A stretch of 64,000 nucleotides of DNA from an uncultured Oscillospiraceae bacterium (lineage in GTDB: Bacteria > Bacillota > Clostridia > Oscillospirales > Acutalibacteraceae): positions 186,001-250,000 of the forward strand of contig CABUNG010000001.1 in the NCBI GenBank assembly GCA_902492895.1, in the 5' to 3' direction. The position numbers and the translations under genes are program-made. Every line of letters begins with the position of its first letter. Within the stretch, counting starts at the first letter, position 1. The notes under the pieces are model-generated. The model worked only from the letters and a program-made list of their open reading frames with translations, ran no database searches and was not told where the DNA came from. Positions 1 through 8,686 of the stretch are shown here, one piece after another.

Positions 1-1
1 C

Positions 2-553
2 AGAGCGGTGGCACTCTTAAAGGCCTACAATCAGGAACCCTTTCATTTGCAGCATGCGGTTACGGTGGAAGCGGTGATGCGGGATTTTGCCGCGCAGCTC
101 GGATATGGGGATGAGGCGGATTTCTGGGGCCTCGCCGGTCTCCTCCACGATGTGGACTACGAACGCTTCCCGGACCAGCACTGTGTCAAAGCGCGGGAAA
201 TCCTCGCGGAAAACGGGGCGGACGAGCGGCTGATCCATGCGGTGGTCAGCCACGGGTATGGACTGGTGGCGGATGTCCCGCCCGAACACGAGATGGAAAA
301 GGTCTTGTTCGCCGTGGATGAGCTGACCGGCCTGATCGGAGCGGCGGCGCGGATGCGCCCGTCGGGCAGCGTGCAGGATATGGAACTGAAATCGCTAAAG
401 AAGAAGTATAAGAGTCCGAGTTTTGCTGCGGGCTGTTCCCGTGAGGTGATCGCCAGGGGAGCCGGGATGCTCGGATGGGAGCTGGACACCCTGCTCGAGC
501 GGACGCTCGCCGCCATGAAACGCTGTGAGGCCTCCATCGGAGCATCTGTGTAA
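2..553 (+). CDS. HD-domain hydrolase-like protein (5' partial)
   Basis: Small HD-superfamily protein, the fold of metal-dependent phosphohydrolases. A His lies near the start (FHLQH), followed by the paired LLHDVDYE signature, a downstream H (VVSHGYG) and a D in AVDELTGL, the usual spacing of HD metal ligands. The substrate cannot be told. A GTG at position 8 is available, but the reading frame is open to the window edge and relatives have a few more residues before the ALLKAYNQEP segment, so the true start probably lies outside. It is followed after 26 bases by the epimerase gene and may be co-transcribed with it. Confidence 0.82.
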   Translation, partial: RAVALLKAYNQEPFHLQHAVTVEAVMRDFAAQLGYGDEADFWGLAGLLHDVDYERFPDQHCVKAREILAENGADERLIHAVVSHGYGLVADVPPEHEMEKVLFAVDELTGLIGAAARMRPSGSVQDMELKSLKKKYKSPSFAAGCSREVIARGAGMLGWELDTLLERTLAAMKRCEASIGASV

Positions 554-579
554 ATTCGATCCGTTAGGAGGAATCCATC

Positions 580-1551
580 ATGCCCCGCATCCAGGGAAAA
601 ACCGTACTTGTGACCGGAGGAGCCGGCTTCATCGGCTCCCATTTGACCGACCGTCTTTTGGCGGAAGGGGCGGCGAAAGTGGTCGTTGTAGACAATTTCT
701 TTTTGGGCAAGCTGGAAAATCTGGAATCCGCCCGGCGTACCTATGGCGATCGGCTGGTCGTTATACGGGACGATGCCCGGCAGTTCGGCGTGATGCAGGC
801 GGTGATGGAGCGGGAACGGGTGGAGGTGGTGTTCAACCTGGCTACTCTTCAGCTCAAATACTCCTTTTTCAATCCGGTGGACGCTTATCAGGTGAACGTG
901 GATATCATGCGCACCCTGCTGACGCTGCTCAAAATGGGGGCGTTCGCCACCCTGATCCACGCCTCCACGTCGGAGGCGTACGGCACGGTGGTGTATGAAC
1001 CGATGGATGAAAACCATCCGCTCTATCCCACCACCCCCTATGCGGCCGGCAAGGTTGCCGCCGATATGATGGCCCTGACCTTCCGGAACGTGCTGGATCT
1101 GGATGTGGCGATCGTGCGGCCGTTCAACAATTACGGGCCCCGGCAGAACGACGGGGACTACGCGGCGATTATCCCCCAGACCGCCCGGCGGATCCTGCAG
1201 GGGCTGCCGCCCATTCTGGAAGGAGACGGGGAACAGACGCGGGATTTTGTGTTCGTGGAGGACACCACCCGCGCGTTCCGGACCGTTTATGAAAATGAGG
1301 CGTCCCGCGGCCAGGTGGTCAACATCGGCACCGGACGGGAGACCTCCATGCGGGAGCTGGTGGAGAACATCGCGGCCTATTACGGGTACACCGGTCCCAT
1401 CGAAACCCGGCCCGGACGGAAGGCGGATGTCCGCCGGATGCGGGCGAGCGGCGAAAAAGCCGCCCAGCTGCTCGGCTATCGGACGGAGTACACCCTGGAA
1501 ACCGGTCTTCCCAAAGTGCTCGATTGGTATCGGGAAAAATATCGGGAATAA
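580..1551 (+). CDS. NAD-dependent epimerase/dehydratase (extended SDR)
   Basis: Extended short-chain dehydrogenase of the UDP-glucose 4-epimerase/nucleotide-sugar dehydratase type, 323 residues. The N-terminal Rossmann motif TGGAGFIGSH (12-21) binds NAD(P). The active site is visible as STS (129-131) and the Y154-x3-K158 pair, and VRPFNNYGPRQ is the typical later substrate-binding segment. AGGAGG sits 7 bases before ATG 580. It probably acts on a nucleotide sugar for envelope polysaccharide, but no glycosyltransferase is next to it, so the substrate is open. A strong hairpin follows immediately. Confidence 0.9.
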   Translation: MPRIQGKTVLVTGGAGFIGSHLTDRLLAEGAAKVVVVDNFFLGKLENLESARRTYGDRLVVIRDDARQFGVMQAVMERERVEVVFNLATLQLKYSFFNPVDAYQVNVDIMRTLLTLLKMGAFATLIHASTSEAYGTVVYEPMDENHPLYPTTPYAAGKVAADMMALTFRNVLDLDVAIVRPFNNYGPRQNDGDYAAIIPQTARRILQGLPPILEGDGEQTRDFVFVEDTTRAFRTVYENEASRGQVVNIGTGRETSMRELVENIAAYYGYTGPIETRPGRKADVRRMRASGEKAAQLLGYRTEYTLETGLPKVLDWYREKYRE

Positions 1552-1556
1552 AAGAA

Positions 1557-1588
1557 GAGACCGCCGCCAAGAACTTGGCGGCGGTCTC
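1557..1588. terminator. Bidirectional terminator between epimerase gene and tatD
   Basis: A 14-15 bp perfect stem (GAGACCGCCGCCAAG and its complement) with a tiny loop lies between the convergent genes. On the minus strand it is followed by TTCTTTTATT, so it should end the tatD transcript well. The plus-strand T-tract is poorer. Confidence 0.8.
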
Positions 1589-1591
1589 GGT

Positions 1592-2452
1592 TTATGCTGG
1601 AGATATGCCGAACAGGCGGCAGGCGTTTTCTCTGGTTTGGTCGAGAAGGGCGCTGATCGTCACGCCCCGGATCTCCGCGATCCGGGCGGCGGTGGCCGCG
1701 ATCATGCTCGAATCGCAGCGACGGCCGCGATAGGGCACCGGCGCCATATAGGGGGCGTCGGTTTCAAGGAGAAGCGCGTCGGCGGGCAGGGCGGCGGCAA
1801 CCTCCACCGCCCTTCGGGCGTTTTTGAAGGTAACGGCGCCGCCCAGACCGATGCAAAAGCCGCGGCGGATGACCTCTTCGGCCATTTCCACACTGCCCGA
1901 GAAGCAGTGGAGCACTCCCGCGCGTTCGATTTTGCCCGTCCCGACCGGATAATAGGCGGCGAGTATGTCGAGCATATCCCCGTGGGCTTCCCGGTCATGC
2001 AGAATGACCGGCATCCGCAGCTCCCGGGCCAGATCGAGCTGACGGCGGAACCAACGGAGCTGCACATCCCGGGGGCAGGCGTCCTCATAATGATAATCGA
2101 GGCCGATTTCCCCGATTGCCACCGCTTTCGGATGAGCCGCCAGCTCCCGGACGGCGGACAGATCGGCTTCCGACATGGCGGCGGCCTCTTCGGGGTGGAC
2201 GCCGACCGCGGCGAACAGGCGGGGATACCGCTCGGCGAGTTTCAGGCTCTCCCGGGACGAGGCAACCGAGCTCCCGGCGTTGACGATGCCCGAAACGGGG
2301 CATTCCTGGTCCGGATCGAACAGGCTTTCGAGCAGCGCGTCCCGGGAGAGCTGGAGACGTCCGGGTTCGGAACCGGCCGCCTCGTCAGAACCCGGATCAC
2401 TGTCAAAGGCGTGGTCGTCATAGTGTGCGTGGGAATCGAAAATGGAGGCCAT
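1592..2452 (-). CDS. tatD: TatD family metal-dependent hydrolase/DNase
   Basis: TatD-type TIM-barrel hydrolase of 286 residues. Metal ligands are all present in order: H8/H10 in DSHAHYDD, E in AIGEIGLDY, H in VILHDR, H in VLHCFSGS and D in LLLETDAPY. Family members have 3'-5' DNase or other phosphoesterase activity in the cytosol. The ATG at 2452 was chosen because AAGGA sits 7 bases upstream; an in-frame ATG 24 bases earlier lacks a ribosome site. It lies downstream of metG on the same strand, a common arrangement, with a terminator between them. An unusual stretch of about 20 acidic and polar residues follows the first metal motif. Confidence 0.92.
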   Translation of the reverse strand: MASIFDSHAHYDDHAFDSDPGSDEAAGSEPGRLQLSRDALLESLFDPDQECPVSGIVNAGSSVASSRESLKLAERYPRLFAAVGVHPEEAAAMSEADLSAVRELAAHPKAVAIGEIGLDYHYEDACPRDVQLRWFRRQLDLARELRMPVILHDREAHGDMLDILAAYYPVGTGKIERAGVLHCFSGSVEMAEEVIRRGFCIGLGGAVTFKNARRAVEVAAALPADALLLETDAPYMAPVPYRGRRCDSSMIAATAARIAEIRGVTISALLDQTRENACRLFGISPA

Positions 2453-2483
2453 ACACTCATCCTTTCGGCTATACACGGAAAAG

Positions 2484-2512
2484 CACCCTGCCGATGGAGA
2501 ACCGGCAGGGTG
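2484..2512 (-). terminator. Terminator downstream of metG
   Basis: A 10-bp perfect stem, CACCCTGCCG/CGGCAGGGTG, with a 9-base loop. Read on the minus strand it is followed by CTTTTCC. It lies between metG and tatD, so some of the tatD mRNA may arise by read-through. Confidence 0.65.
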
Positions 2513-2524
2513 TTCTGACGGATG

Positions 2525-4483
2525 TTACCGAACCTGGTCGCCGGGCTGCGCGTCGGGGGCAAAGAGCACCCGAACGGTCTCGTTCCCCTCGGCATCGGTC
2601 CCCGAGGAGGCGAGGATCATCCCCTGACTTTCCACCCCGCAGAGGACCGCCGGCTTGAGGTTCGCGACCAGCACGATCTGGCGGCCCGCGAGGTCCTCCG
2701 GTTTGTACCATTTGGCGATGCCGGAGCAGACGGTGCGGGGAGTGCCGCTGCCGTCGTCCAGGATGAGCTTGAGCAGCTTCTTGGCCTTTTTAACCGGCTC
2801 GCAGTGGGTGATTTTGGCAATCCGCAGTTCCACTTTGGCAAAGTCCTCGATGCCGATCTGGGGCAGGGAAACGATGCCGGGAACCGCCGCGGGTTTGGCG
2901 GCGGCCTCTTTCTCGGCCGCCAGCTCGGCGAGGACCTTTTCCGCATCGATGCGGGCAAAAAGAGGCTCGGGAGCCCCGACGGTGAAGTCTTCGGCTTCGC
3001 CGAAGACGAGGGCGTCGTAGGCGCTGAGCTCGGCGGACACCTGCAGCTGAGCGAGGATTTTCGCCGCGGAACGGGGCAGGAAGGGCAGGAGCAGAACCCC
3101 CAGCATCCGGATGCATTCGAGCAGATTATAGAGCACGGCCTCCAGACGGGACCGGCTGTCCTCCGCTTTCGCGAGCACCCAGGGCGCGGTTTCGTCGATG
3201 TATTTGTTGCACCGCTTGGCGAGCTCCATTACGGCCGCGAGAGCGTCGGCGTTGTGCCAGACGTCCATGCTGGCCGCCACCTTTTCAACCGTGGCGGCCG
3301 CGGCGGCGCAGAGCTCCGCATCGGGACCGTCGCCGGTCTGCGCAGGGCGGCGGACGGTCCCGCCGAAGTATTTCCCCGCCATGGCGATGCTGCGGTTGAC
3401 GAGATTGCCGAGCGTGTTTGCGAGATCGGCGTTATAGACGGAAATGAAGCTTTCATAGGTGATGTTGCCGTCCTGGGCAAAGGGGATTTCGGACAGCAGA
3501 TAGTACCGCACCGCGTCCACGCCGAACCGCGCGGCCAGATCGTCCGCATAGAGTACGTTGCCCTTCGATTTACTCATCTTATCCTCGCCGAAGAGAAGCC
3601 ACGGATGGCCGAGCACCTGCTCGGGCAGCGGCTCGCCCAGGGCCATAAGGATGATGGGCCAGTAGATCGTGTGGAAGCGCACGATGTCCTTCCCGATGAC
3701 GTGCAGGGCCGCGGGCCAGTACCGCTTATAGAGCGGGCCGCTGCCGTCGGGATGGTAGCCGAGACCGGTGATGTAGTTGCTCAGCGCATCGAGCCACACA
3801 TAGGTGACGTGTCCGGGATCGAATTCGACCGGGATCCCCCAGGTGAAGGAGGTGCGGGACACGCACAGATCGGCCAGTCCGGGCTTCAGAAAATTGTTGA
3901 TCATCTCGTTGCGGCGGGAATCCGGCTTGATGAAATCGGGATGCTCCTCGTAATACTGCAGGAGGCGGTCCTGATATTTGGTCAGCCGGAGGAAATAGGC
4001 CTCCTCGCTCGCGTCGGTGACGTCCCGGCCGCAGTCGGGGCATTTGCCGTCCACAAGCTGGGAGGGGGTGAAAAAGGACTCGCAGGGGACGCAGTATTTT
4101 CCCTCATACTTGCCTTTATAGATATCCCCCTGCTCATACAGCTTCTTGAAAATCGCCTGAACGGCTTTTTCATGGTCGGGGTCGGTGGTGCGGATGAACC
4201 GGTCGTAGACCACATCCAGGCTGTCCCAGACCGCCTTGATCTGATCCGATATCCGGTCGACGTATGCTTTGGGGCTGATGCCCTCTTTTTCGGCGGCAAG
4301 CTGGATTTTCTGGCCGTGCTCGTCCGAACCGGTCTGGAAATATACGTCATACCCCCGCAGGCGCTTGTACCGCGCTATAGCATCTGCGAGCACCGCATCG
4401 TAGGTGTTGCCGATGTGGGGCTTGCTGGAGGTATAGGCGATGGCGGTGGTAATATAAAACGGTTTGCGTTCCTGGTCGCTCAT
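2525..4483 (-). CDS. metG: Methionyl-tRNA synthetase with C-terminal tRNA-binding domain
   Basis: Class I aminoacyl-tRNA synthetase charging tRNA-Met, 652 residues. The HIGH box is HIGN (23-26) and the KMSKS loop is intact in GEDKMSKSKGN. The zinc knuckle has two CxxC pairs (CVPC and CPDC), and a C-terminal EMAP/Trbp111-like domain starts near VELRIAKI. ATG 4483 follows AAGGAGG; the frame is open further upstream but that extension has no conserved content. This is the housekeeping copy. A second, divergent MetRS-like protein is encoded at 30.7-32.6 kb. Confidence 0.97.
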   Translation of the reverse strand: MSDQERKPFYITTAIAYTSSKPHIGNTYDAVLADAIARYKRLRGYDVYFQTGSDEHGQKIQLAAEKEGISPKAYVDRISDQIKAVWDSLDVVYDRFIRTTDPDHEKAVQAIFKKLYEQGDIYKGKYEGKYCVPCESFFTPSQLVDGKCPDCGRDVTDASEEAYFLRLTKYQDRLLQYYEEHPDFIKPDSRRNEMINNFLKPGLADLCVSRTSFTWGIPVEFDPGHVTYVWLDALSNYITGLGYHPDGSGPLYKRYWPAALHVIGKDIVRFHTIYWPIILMALGEPLPEQVLGHPWLLFGEDKMSKSKGNVLYADDLAARFGVDAVRYYLLSEIPFAQDGNITYESFISVYNADLANTLGNLVNRSIAMAGKYFGGTVRRPAQTGDGPDAELCAAAAATVEKVAASMDVWHNADALAAVMELAKRCNKYIDETAPWVLAKAEDSRSRLEAVLYNLLECIRMLGVLLLPFLPRSAAKILAQLQVSAELSAYDALVFGEAEDFTVGAPEPLFARIDAEKVLAELAAEKEAAAKPAAVPGIVSLPQIGIEDFAKVELRIAKITHCEPVKKAKKLLKLILDDGSGTPRTVCSGIAKWYKPEDLAGRQIVLVANLKPAVLCGVESQGMILASSGTDAEGNETVRVLFAPDAQPGDQVR

Positions 4484-4515
4484 GGGAGAGTCCTCCTTCG
4501 CTTCATTACCTGTAT

Positions 4516-4543
4516 ATTTTACCAGATCGCGGCAAAAATACAA
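4516..4543 (-). promoter_or_regulatory. Candidate promoter of metG
   Basis: On the minus strand TTGTAT is separated by 16 bases from TAAAAT, about 30 bases upstream of the metG ribosome site. No T-box consensus was seen in front of metG. Confidence 0.45.
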
Positions 4544-4646
4544 GCTTTTTCCCGGAGTGAGTCCATATTCCGCCGTCATGCGCGGAAAAGCTGTGCCGAC
4601 AGGCTTATCCCGGCTCGCAGGCCGATTTCCATAAAGACCTCCTCAT

Positions 4647-4715
4647 ATGGCCGATTATTTCGATGTCTCCCTGGACTATCTGGTGGGGCGGAGCGACGAT
4701 CCGTTCCGGCATTGA
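4647..4715 (+). pseudogene. Relic of the C-terminus of an Xre-family repressor
   Basis: A 22-codon open stretch (4647 to the stop at 4715) reads MADYFDVSLDYLVGRSDDP plus three residues. This is the hallmark tail of Xre helix-turn-helix repressors in Firmicutes. Upstream, in shifting frames, AGRFP- and IKT-like residues recall the preceding helix, but no intact helix-turn-helix can be assembled. I read it as a decayed regulator remnant between metG and the ilvE promoter. Confidence 0.55.
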
Positions 4716-4785
4716 GGCGCAAACGCCGATGAAAGGCGGCATCCCCGCCGCCCTGCCTCCTTTTTGACGGATTCGGGAATGGATC

Positions 4786-4814
4786 TTGCATTTTGTCCGC
4801 AGTGGCGGTATAAT
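4786..4814 (+). promoter_or_regulatory. SigA-type promoter of ilvE
   Basis: TTGCAT and TATAAT are separated by exactly 17 bases, 33 bases before the ilvE ATG. It is one of the best consensus promoters in the window. Confidence 0.8.
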
Positions 4815-4847
4815 CATATAAAATCCGATTGTAGGAAGTGTTGCGCC

Positions 4848-5918
4848 ATGCAGGAAATCCGGGTGGAAAAGACCACGACGCCGCGTCAAAAGCCCGCGTC
4901 GTCCGACAAACTCGGCTTCGGGTCCATTTTTACCGACCACATGTTTCTTATGAATTACGACGAGGGCCAGGGCTGGCACGATCCCCGCATCGTCCCTTAC
5001 GGCCCGCTGTCCCTGGATCCGGCCGCGATGTGCCTGCATTACGGTCAGGAGGTCTTCGAAGGGATGAAGGCCTACCGCACCCCCGAGGGGAAGGTCGTTC
5101 TGTTCCGGCCGGAGAAAAACATGGCGCGGCTCAATCTCTCCAATGAGCGGCTCTGCATTCCGCTCATCGATGAGGCGTTCGGAGTGGAAGCCGTCAAACG
5201 GCTGGTCAGCGTCGATCAGGACTGGATCCCCACCGGCGAGGGGACGGCTCTCTATATCCGCCCCTTCATCATCGCGGTGGATCCCCATGTGGGGGTTCAT
5301 CCCGCCCATCACCTGCTCTTCATCATCATCCTCTCTCCGGTGGGCGCCTACTATCCCGAGGGGATCAATCCCGTCAAGATCTGCGTGGAGCAGAACTACG
5401 TCCGCGCCGTCAAAGGCGGCATGGGCTTTACCAAGACGGCGGGCAACTACGCGGCCTCCCTCAAAGCGCAGGACGAGGCGGAAAAGCGCGGCTATACCCA
5501 GGTGCTCTGGCTGGACGGCATCGAGCGCAAATATATTGAAGAAGTGGGCACCATGAACATCTTCTTCAAAATCGGCGGCGAAATCGTCACCCCGGCTCTG
5601 CAGGGAAGCATCCTGGGCGGCATCACCCGCCTGTCCTGCATCGAAATGCTCCGATCCTGGGGGTATCCGGTGAGCGAACGGCGGCTGGCCCTTTCCGAAG
5701 TGGTGGAAGCCTCCCGCAACGGCACCCTCGAGGAAGCGTTCGGAACCGGGACCGCGGCCGTCATCTCTCCGGTCGGGGAGCTGCGGGTGGGGGACGATGT
5801 CATCGCCATCAACAACGGACAGATCGGTCCGGTGGCGCAGCGGCTGTACGACACCCTGACCGGCATCCAGAACGGCCGGCAGCCTGATCCGTTCGGCTGG
5901 GTCGTGGCCGTGGACTGA
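4848..5918 (+). CDS. ilvE: Branched-chain amino acid aminotransferase
   Basis: PLP-dependent fold-type IV aminotransferase of 356 residues. It interconverts leucine, isoleucine and valine with their 2-oxo acids. The segment TKTAGNYAASL carries the PLP-linked lysine (the K before TAGNYA), and EEVGTMNIFF and GTGTAAVISPVG are the cofactor-phosphate and substrate loops of the longer BCAT2-like subfamily. ATG 4848 is preceded by AGGAAG and the promoter listed above; the frame is open upstream, but that part overlaps the promoter. Monocistronic, ending in a clear terminator. Confidence 0.95.
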   Translation: MQEIRVEKTTTPRQKPASSDKLGFGSIFTDHMFLMNYDEGQGWHDPRIVPYGPLSLDPAAMCLHYGQEVFEGMKAYRTPEGKVVLFRPEKNMARLNLSNERLCIPLIDEAFGVEAVKRLVSVDQDWIPTGEGTALYIRPFIIAVDPHVGVHPAHHLLFIIILSPVGAYYPEGINPVKICVEQNYVRAVKGGMGFTKTAGNYAASLKAQDEAEKRGYTQVLWLDGIERKYIEEVGTMNIFFKIGGEIVTPALQGSILGGITRLSCIEMLRSWGYPVSERRLALSEVVEASRNGTLEEAFGTGTAAVISPVGELRVGDDVIAINNGQIGPVAQRLYDTLTGIQNGRQPDPFGWVVAVD

Positions 5919-5948
5919 TCCGCACCGCTGATCCCAATCGATAACCCG

Positions 5949-5981
5949 GCCCTGCACGGTTCGTCCGCGCAGGGCTTTTTT
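5949..5981 (+). terminator. Terminator of ilvE
   Basis: A GC-rich stem (GCCCTGC...GCAGGGC, extendable past one mismatch) is followed directly by TTTTTT. Confidence 0.85.
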
Positions 5982-6004
5982 ATCCTATATAAAGGGGGGA
6001 GTCC

Positions 6005-6907
6005 ATGACCCGGCTGACCTATACGGTTCCGGAGTCCTATGACGGGGCCCGGATACAGGATTTTCTGCGGCGGGAATGCGGTCTGTCCTGGCGGATGGTG
6101 GTTCGGCTCAAGGGGACTGATCGCGGAATCACGGCCGACGGAGAACCGATCCGCACCATCGACCGTGTGCGGGCGGGGCAGACGGTCGCACTTACCTTTC
6201 CGGAGGACCGGGTCCGCATCGAGGGCGTGGAAATGCCCCTCGCCATCGTGTACGAGGACGAGCACCTGCTCGTGGTGGATAAACCGCCCTATCTCGCGGT
6301 GCATCCCTCGGCGGGAAAAACCGATCCCACCCTGGCGAACGGCGTGGTCGCGTATTATGAGAAAAAAGGGGAGGCGGCGTCCTTCCGCCCGGTCAACCGG
6401 CTGGACCGGAACACGAGCGGGCTGCTGCTCGCGGCCAAAAATCCCCACGCGGCCTTTCTTCTGACACGCGTGCCCCAGAAAACGTATCTCGCCCTGGTTT
6501 TCGGACGGCTGGAAGGGGAGGGGACCGTCGACGCGCCTATCCGGGTCAAGGAGGGCTGCTGCATCACGAGAGAGGTTGGAGAAGGCGGGAAGGACAGCGT
6601 CACCCATTGGCAGACGCTGGCATCCGACGGACAGATCACGCTGCTGCGTCTCCGGCTCGAGACCGGCCGCACCCATCAGATCCGGGTACACATGGCGTAT
6701 CTCGGCCATCCGCTGGTGGGGGACACCATGTACGGTACGGATGAGACGATCCTTCCCCGCCATGCCCTGCACTGCTCCGAGATGGCCTTTGCCCATCCGA
6801 TCACGGGGGAAGCGCTGGCGTTTTCGAGTCCGCTGCCCCCGGATATGGCCGGTCTGCTGAGGGAGCGGGGAATGGAGCGTCCCGGAAACGGGGCCCTTAT
6901 AGAATGA
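6005..6907 (+). CDS. RluA/RluD-family pseudouridine synthase
   Basis: 300-residue pseudouridine synthase acting on rRNA or tRNA. An S4-like N-terminal segment (about 1-75) precedes the catalytic domain. Motif II reads RPVNRLDRNTSGLLL with the catalytic Asp, and GRTHQIRVHMAYLGHPLVGDTMYG is the conserved C-terminal RluA motif. The target uridine cannot be deduced, since several paralogues usually coexist. ATG 6005 follows AAGGGGGG. It sits alone between the ilvE terminator and the next promoter. Confidence 0.93.
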   Translation: MTRLTYTVPESYDGARIQDFLRRECGLSWRMVVRLKGTDRGITADGEPIRTIDRVRAGQTVALTFPEDRVRIEGVEMPLAIVYEDEHLLVVDKPPYLAVHPSAGKTDPTLANGVVAYYEKKGEAASFRPVNRLDRNTSGLLLAAKNPHAAFLLTRVPQKTYLALVFGRLEGEGTVDAPIRVKEGCCITREVGEGGKDSVTHWQTLASDGQITLLRLRLETGRTHQIRVHMAYLGHPLVGDTMYGTDETILPRHALHCSEMAFAHPITGEALAFSSPLPPDMAGLLRERGMERPGNGALIE

Positions 6908-6961
6908 CAAGGTTTTTCTTAAGATTTTCAGAAGGTTCATGACTGAACGACGCGCATGGTG

Positions 6962-6967
6962 TATAAT
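6962..6967 (+). promoter_or_regulatory. Candidate -10 element before the phospholipase-like gene
   Basis: TATAAT lies 32 bases before the ATG of the downstream gene. The -35 region is weak (ATGACT at 17 bases, or TTCATG with too long a spacer), so only the -10 is claimed. Confidence 0.4.
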
Positions 6968-6998
6968 GTCGATACCGGAATCCAGGGGAGGAATGGAC

Positions 6999-7955
6999 AT
7001 GCCTGCGATGATCACCCACTACCTGTTCGCTGAACGGGTCTTTTCCAAGCTGAAAAAGGCCGGCGTGACGCCGGAAGATTCGGGCATGGCCGCCGTTGGC
7101 GCGCAGGGACCGGATATCTTCTTCTTTCATCGGGTGCTTCCCTGGGAACCCGGGGTCAGCTACGCGAAACAGGGGAGCCTGCTGCATAAAATCAGCCCGG
7201 CAAAGCTATTTGAGGCGTTCCGTGCTGGTATCAACCGGGCGTCCGCGGAGGACCGCGCGGCTATGATCGGGTATGTCGAGGGATTTTTCTGCCATTACGC
7301 GCTCGACCGCGCCGTGCATCCGTTCGTTTACTATTGGCAGGAAGAACTGCGCCGGGAGCAGCCGGGCTACGGCACGACTCCGCATCAGTACCATTTCCGG
7401 ATTGAAAGCGCGCTCGATACCATCACCCTGCGGCGGGAAACCGGCCGGCTGGTCCGGGATTTCAAGCTGGCGTCGGTGATCCCGGCCGGGGCCAGCCAGG
7501 GAACGGCGGCGCTGGGCCGTCTCTATCAGCCGATCTTCGCCCGTCTGCTCGGTCGGCCGGAGGCCAAGGCGGCGCACATCGCGCTGGCCCCCGGGGATAT
7601 GCGCCGCGCGGTGTCCCTGATGACCGACCGGTCTCTACTCAAACGCCGCCTGCTGCTGGCACCGGTGGAAAAGCTGGCACATAAGGGGGCGTTCGCCTCC
7701 TCCCTGCTGCGTCCGGAGAACACCACCGACTGGGACTACGCCAACGAGAGCCATACCCGGTGGACCAATCCGTTCGACGAAGCTTATGAGAGTACCGACA
7801 GCTTTTTTGAGCTGTATGATCTGGCCGCCTGCGAGGCGACCGATATGATCCTCGCGTTTCTGGACGCCCTGCCCGACGGCGCGGCCATGGCCGACATCAC
7901 CCAGGACCGGGGCTTTTCAAGCGATCTGCCGGGCGTCTATGAGGTGCGTCTGTAA
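6999..7955 (+). CDS. Zinc-dependent phospholipase C-like protein
   Basis: 318-residue protein of the Zn_dep_PLPC type. The mostly helical domain has the expected His/Asp ligands: ITHYLFAERVF at the N-terminus, AQGPDIFFFH, LLHKISPAKLF, GFFCHYALDRAVHPFVYY and a later HQYHFRIESALD. No signal peptide is seen, unlike secreted alpha-toxins, so an intracellular hydrolase role is more likely. Of two close ATGs, the one at 6999 sits 7 bases from GGAGG and is preferred over 6993. The stop codon lies 23 bases upstream of the luxS start, so the two are probably co-transcribed. Confidence 0.8.
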   Translation: MPAMITHYLFAERVFSKLKKAGVTPEDSGMAAVGAQGPDIFFFHRVLPWEPGVSYAKQGSLLHKISPAKLFEAFRAGINRASAEDRAAMIGYVEGFFCHYALDRAVHPFVYYWQEELRREQPGYGTTPHQYHFRIESALDTITLRRETGRLVRDFKLASVIPAGASQGTAALGRLYQPIFARLLGRPEAKAAHIALAPGDMRRAVSLMTDRSLLKRRLLLAPVEKLAHKGAFASSLLRPENTTDWDYANESHTRWTNPFDEAYESTDSFFELYDLAACEATDMILAFLDALPDGAAMADITQDRGFSSDLPGVYEVRL

Positions 7956-7978
7956 TGGACGGCAAAGGAGAGGAACAA

Positions 7979-8440
7979 ATGAAACGGATTGCCAGTTTTG
8001 AAGTGGATCACACCATCCTGACCCCTGGTATGTACCTGTCCCGGGTGGATGGGGATGTCATAACATACGATCTGCGCTTTGTCCGCCCGAACATCCCGCC
8101 GTTTCTCTCCACCCCCTCTATGCACACCATCGAGCATCTGTTTGCCACATTTGTGCGCAACAGCGCGCTGGCCGACGGGGTAATCTATTTCGGCCCCATG
8201 GGCTGCCGCACGGGATTTTATTTTCTCACCAGAGGCATATCCCATGAACAGGCAATCGCTCTGACCAGGGAGGCCCTCGCTTTTATCGAAGCGTATGAGG
8301 GCGAGATTCCCGGAACGTCGGCGGCCGAATGCGGCAACTACCGGGAGCACGACCTGGCGGCCGCCAGGAGAGACGCCGCCGGGCTTCGGAAAATCCTGGA
8401 CGGCTGGACAGAGGAAGCCCTTTCCTATTCGACAAAATAG
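7979..8440 (+). CDS. luxS: S-ribosylhomocysteine lyase (AI-2 synthase)
   Basis: LuxS cleaves S-ribosylhomocysteine to homocysteine and the AI-2 precursor DPD in the activated methyl cycle. The metal site is visible as HTIEH plus the Cys in AECGNYREHD, and the catalytic cysteine as GPMGCRTGFYF. The length of 153 residues is normal. ATG 7979 (MKRIASFEVDH) follows AAAGGAGAGG; an in-frame ATG at 7955 overlaps the previous stop and is less likely. No pfs or other methyl-cycle gene is adjacent. Confidence 0.97.
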   Translation: MKRIASFEVDHTILTPGMYLSRVDGDVITYDLRFVRPNIPPFLSTPSMHTIEHLFATFVRNSALADGVIYFGPMGCRTGFYFLTRGISHEQAIALTREALAFIEAYEGEIPGTSAAECGNYREHDLAAARRDAAGLRKILDGWTEEALSYSTK

Positions 8441-8518
8441 TTTTGTGTGATTTCACCTTAAAGATTGCTCTTTGTTGAGAAAATTCTAACAAAACACGAC
8501 AAACATCTTGAAAAAGGG

Positions 8519-8546
8519 TTGCAAGTTTGTAATAACTGAGTATAAT
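8519..8546 (+). promoter_or_regulatory. Promoter of the M23 peptidase gene
   Basis: TTGCAA and TATAAT with a 16-base spacer lie in the 246-base gap after luxS, about 140 bases before the peptidase ATG. Confidence 0.65.
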
Positions 8547-8574
8547 GGTACTTAAGTTGTTACAAACTTGTAAT
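8522..8574 (+). promoter_or_regulatory. WalR-like box within an inverted repeat at the peptidase promoter
   Basis: TGTTAC-AAACT-TGTAAT at 8558-8574 matches the WalR (YycF) consensus TGTWAH-N5-TGTWAH exactly. A 15-base inverted repeat (8522-8536 and 8556-8570, one mismatch) flanks the -10, so a degenerate second box lies on the other strand over the -35/spacer. The downstream gene encodes a cell-wall peptidase, the classical kind of WalR target. No walRK genes lie in the window. Confidence 0.55.
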
Positions 8575-8686
8575 CCTTTTCACCGTATTTACAACCGGGA
8601 CATGCTCCTGTTTTTCCGATTCATGACGAGATAGGCCTCCCCGCACGGAGTCCGGACCCAGAATGTAAGGAAGTGTACCCCTCTAT

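Noticed and set aside
2522..4732. A 736-codon open frame antisense to metG
   Set aside because: It mirrors the GC-biased codons of metG, has no family motifs, and the minus-strand protein is an unmistakable MetRS.
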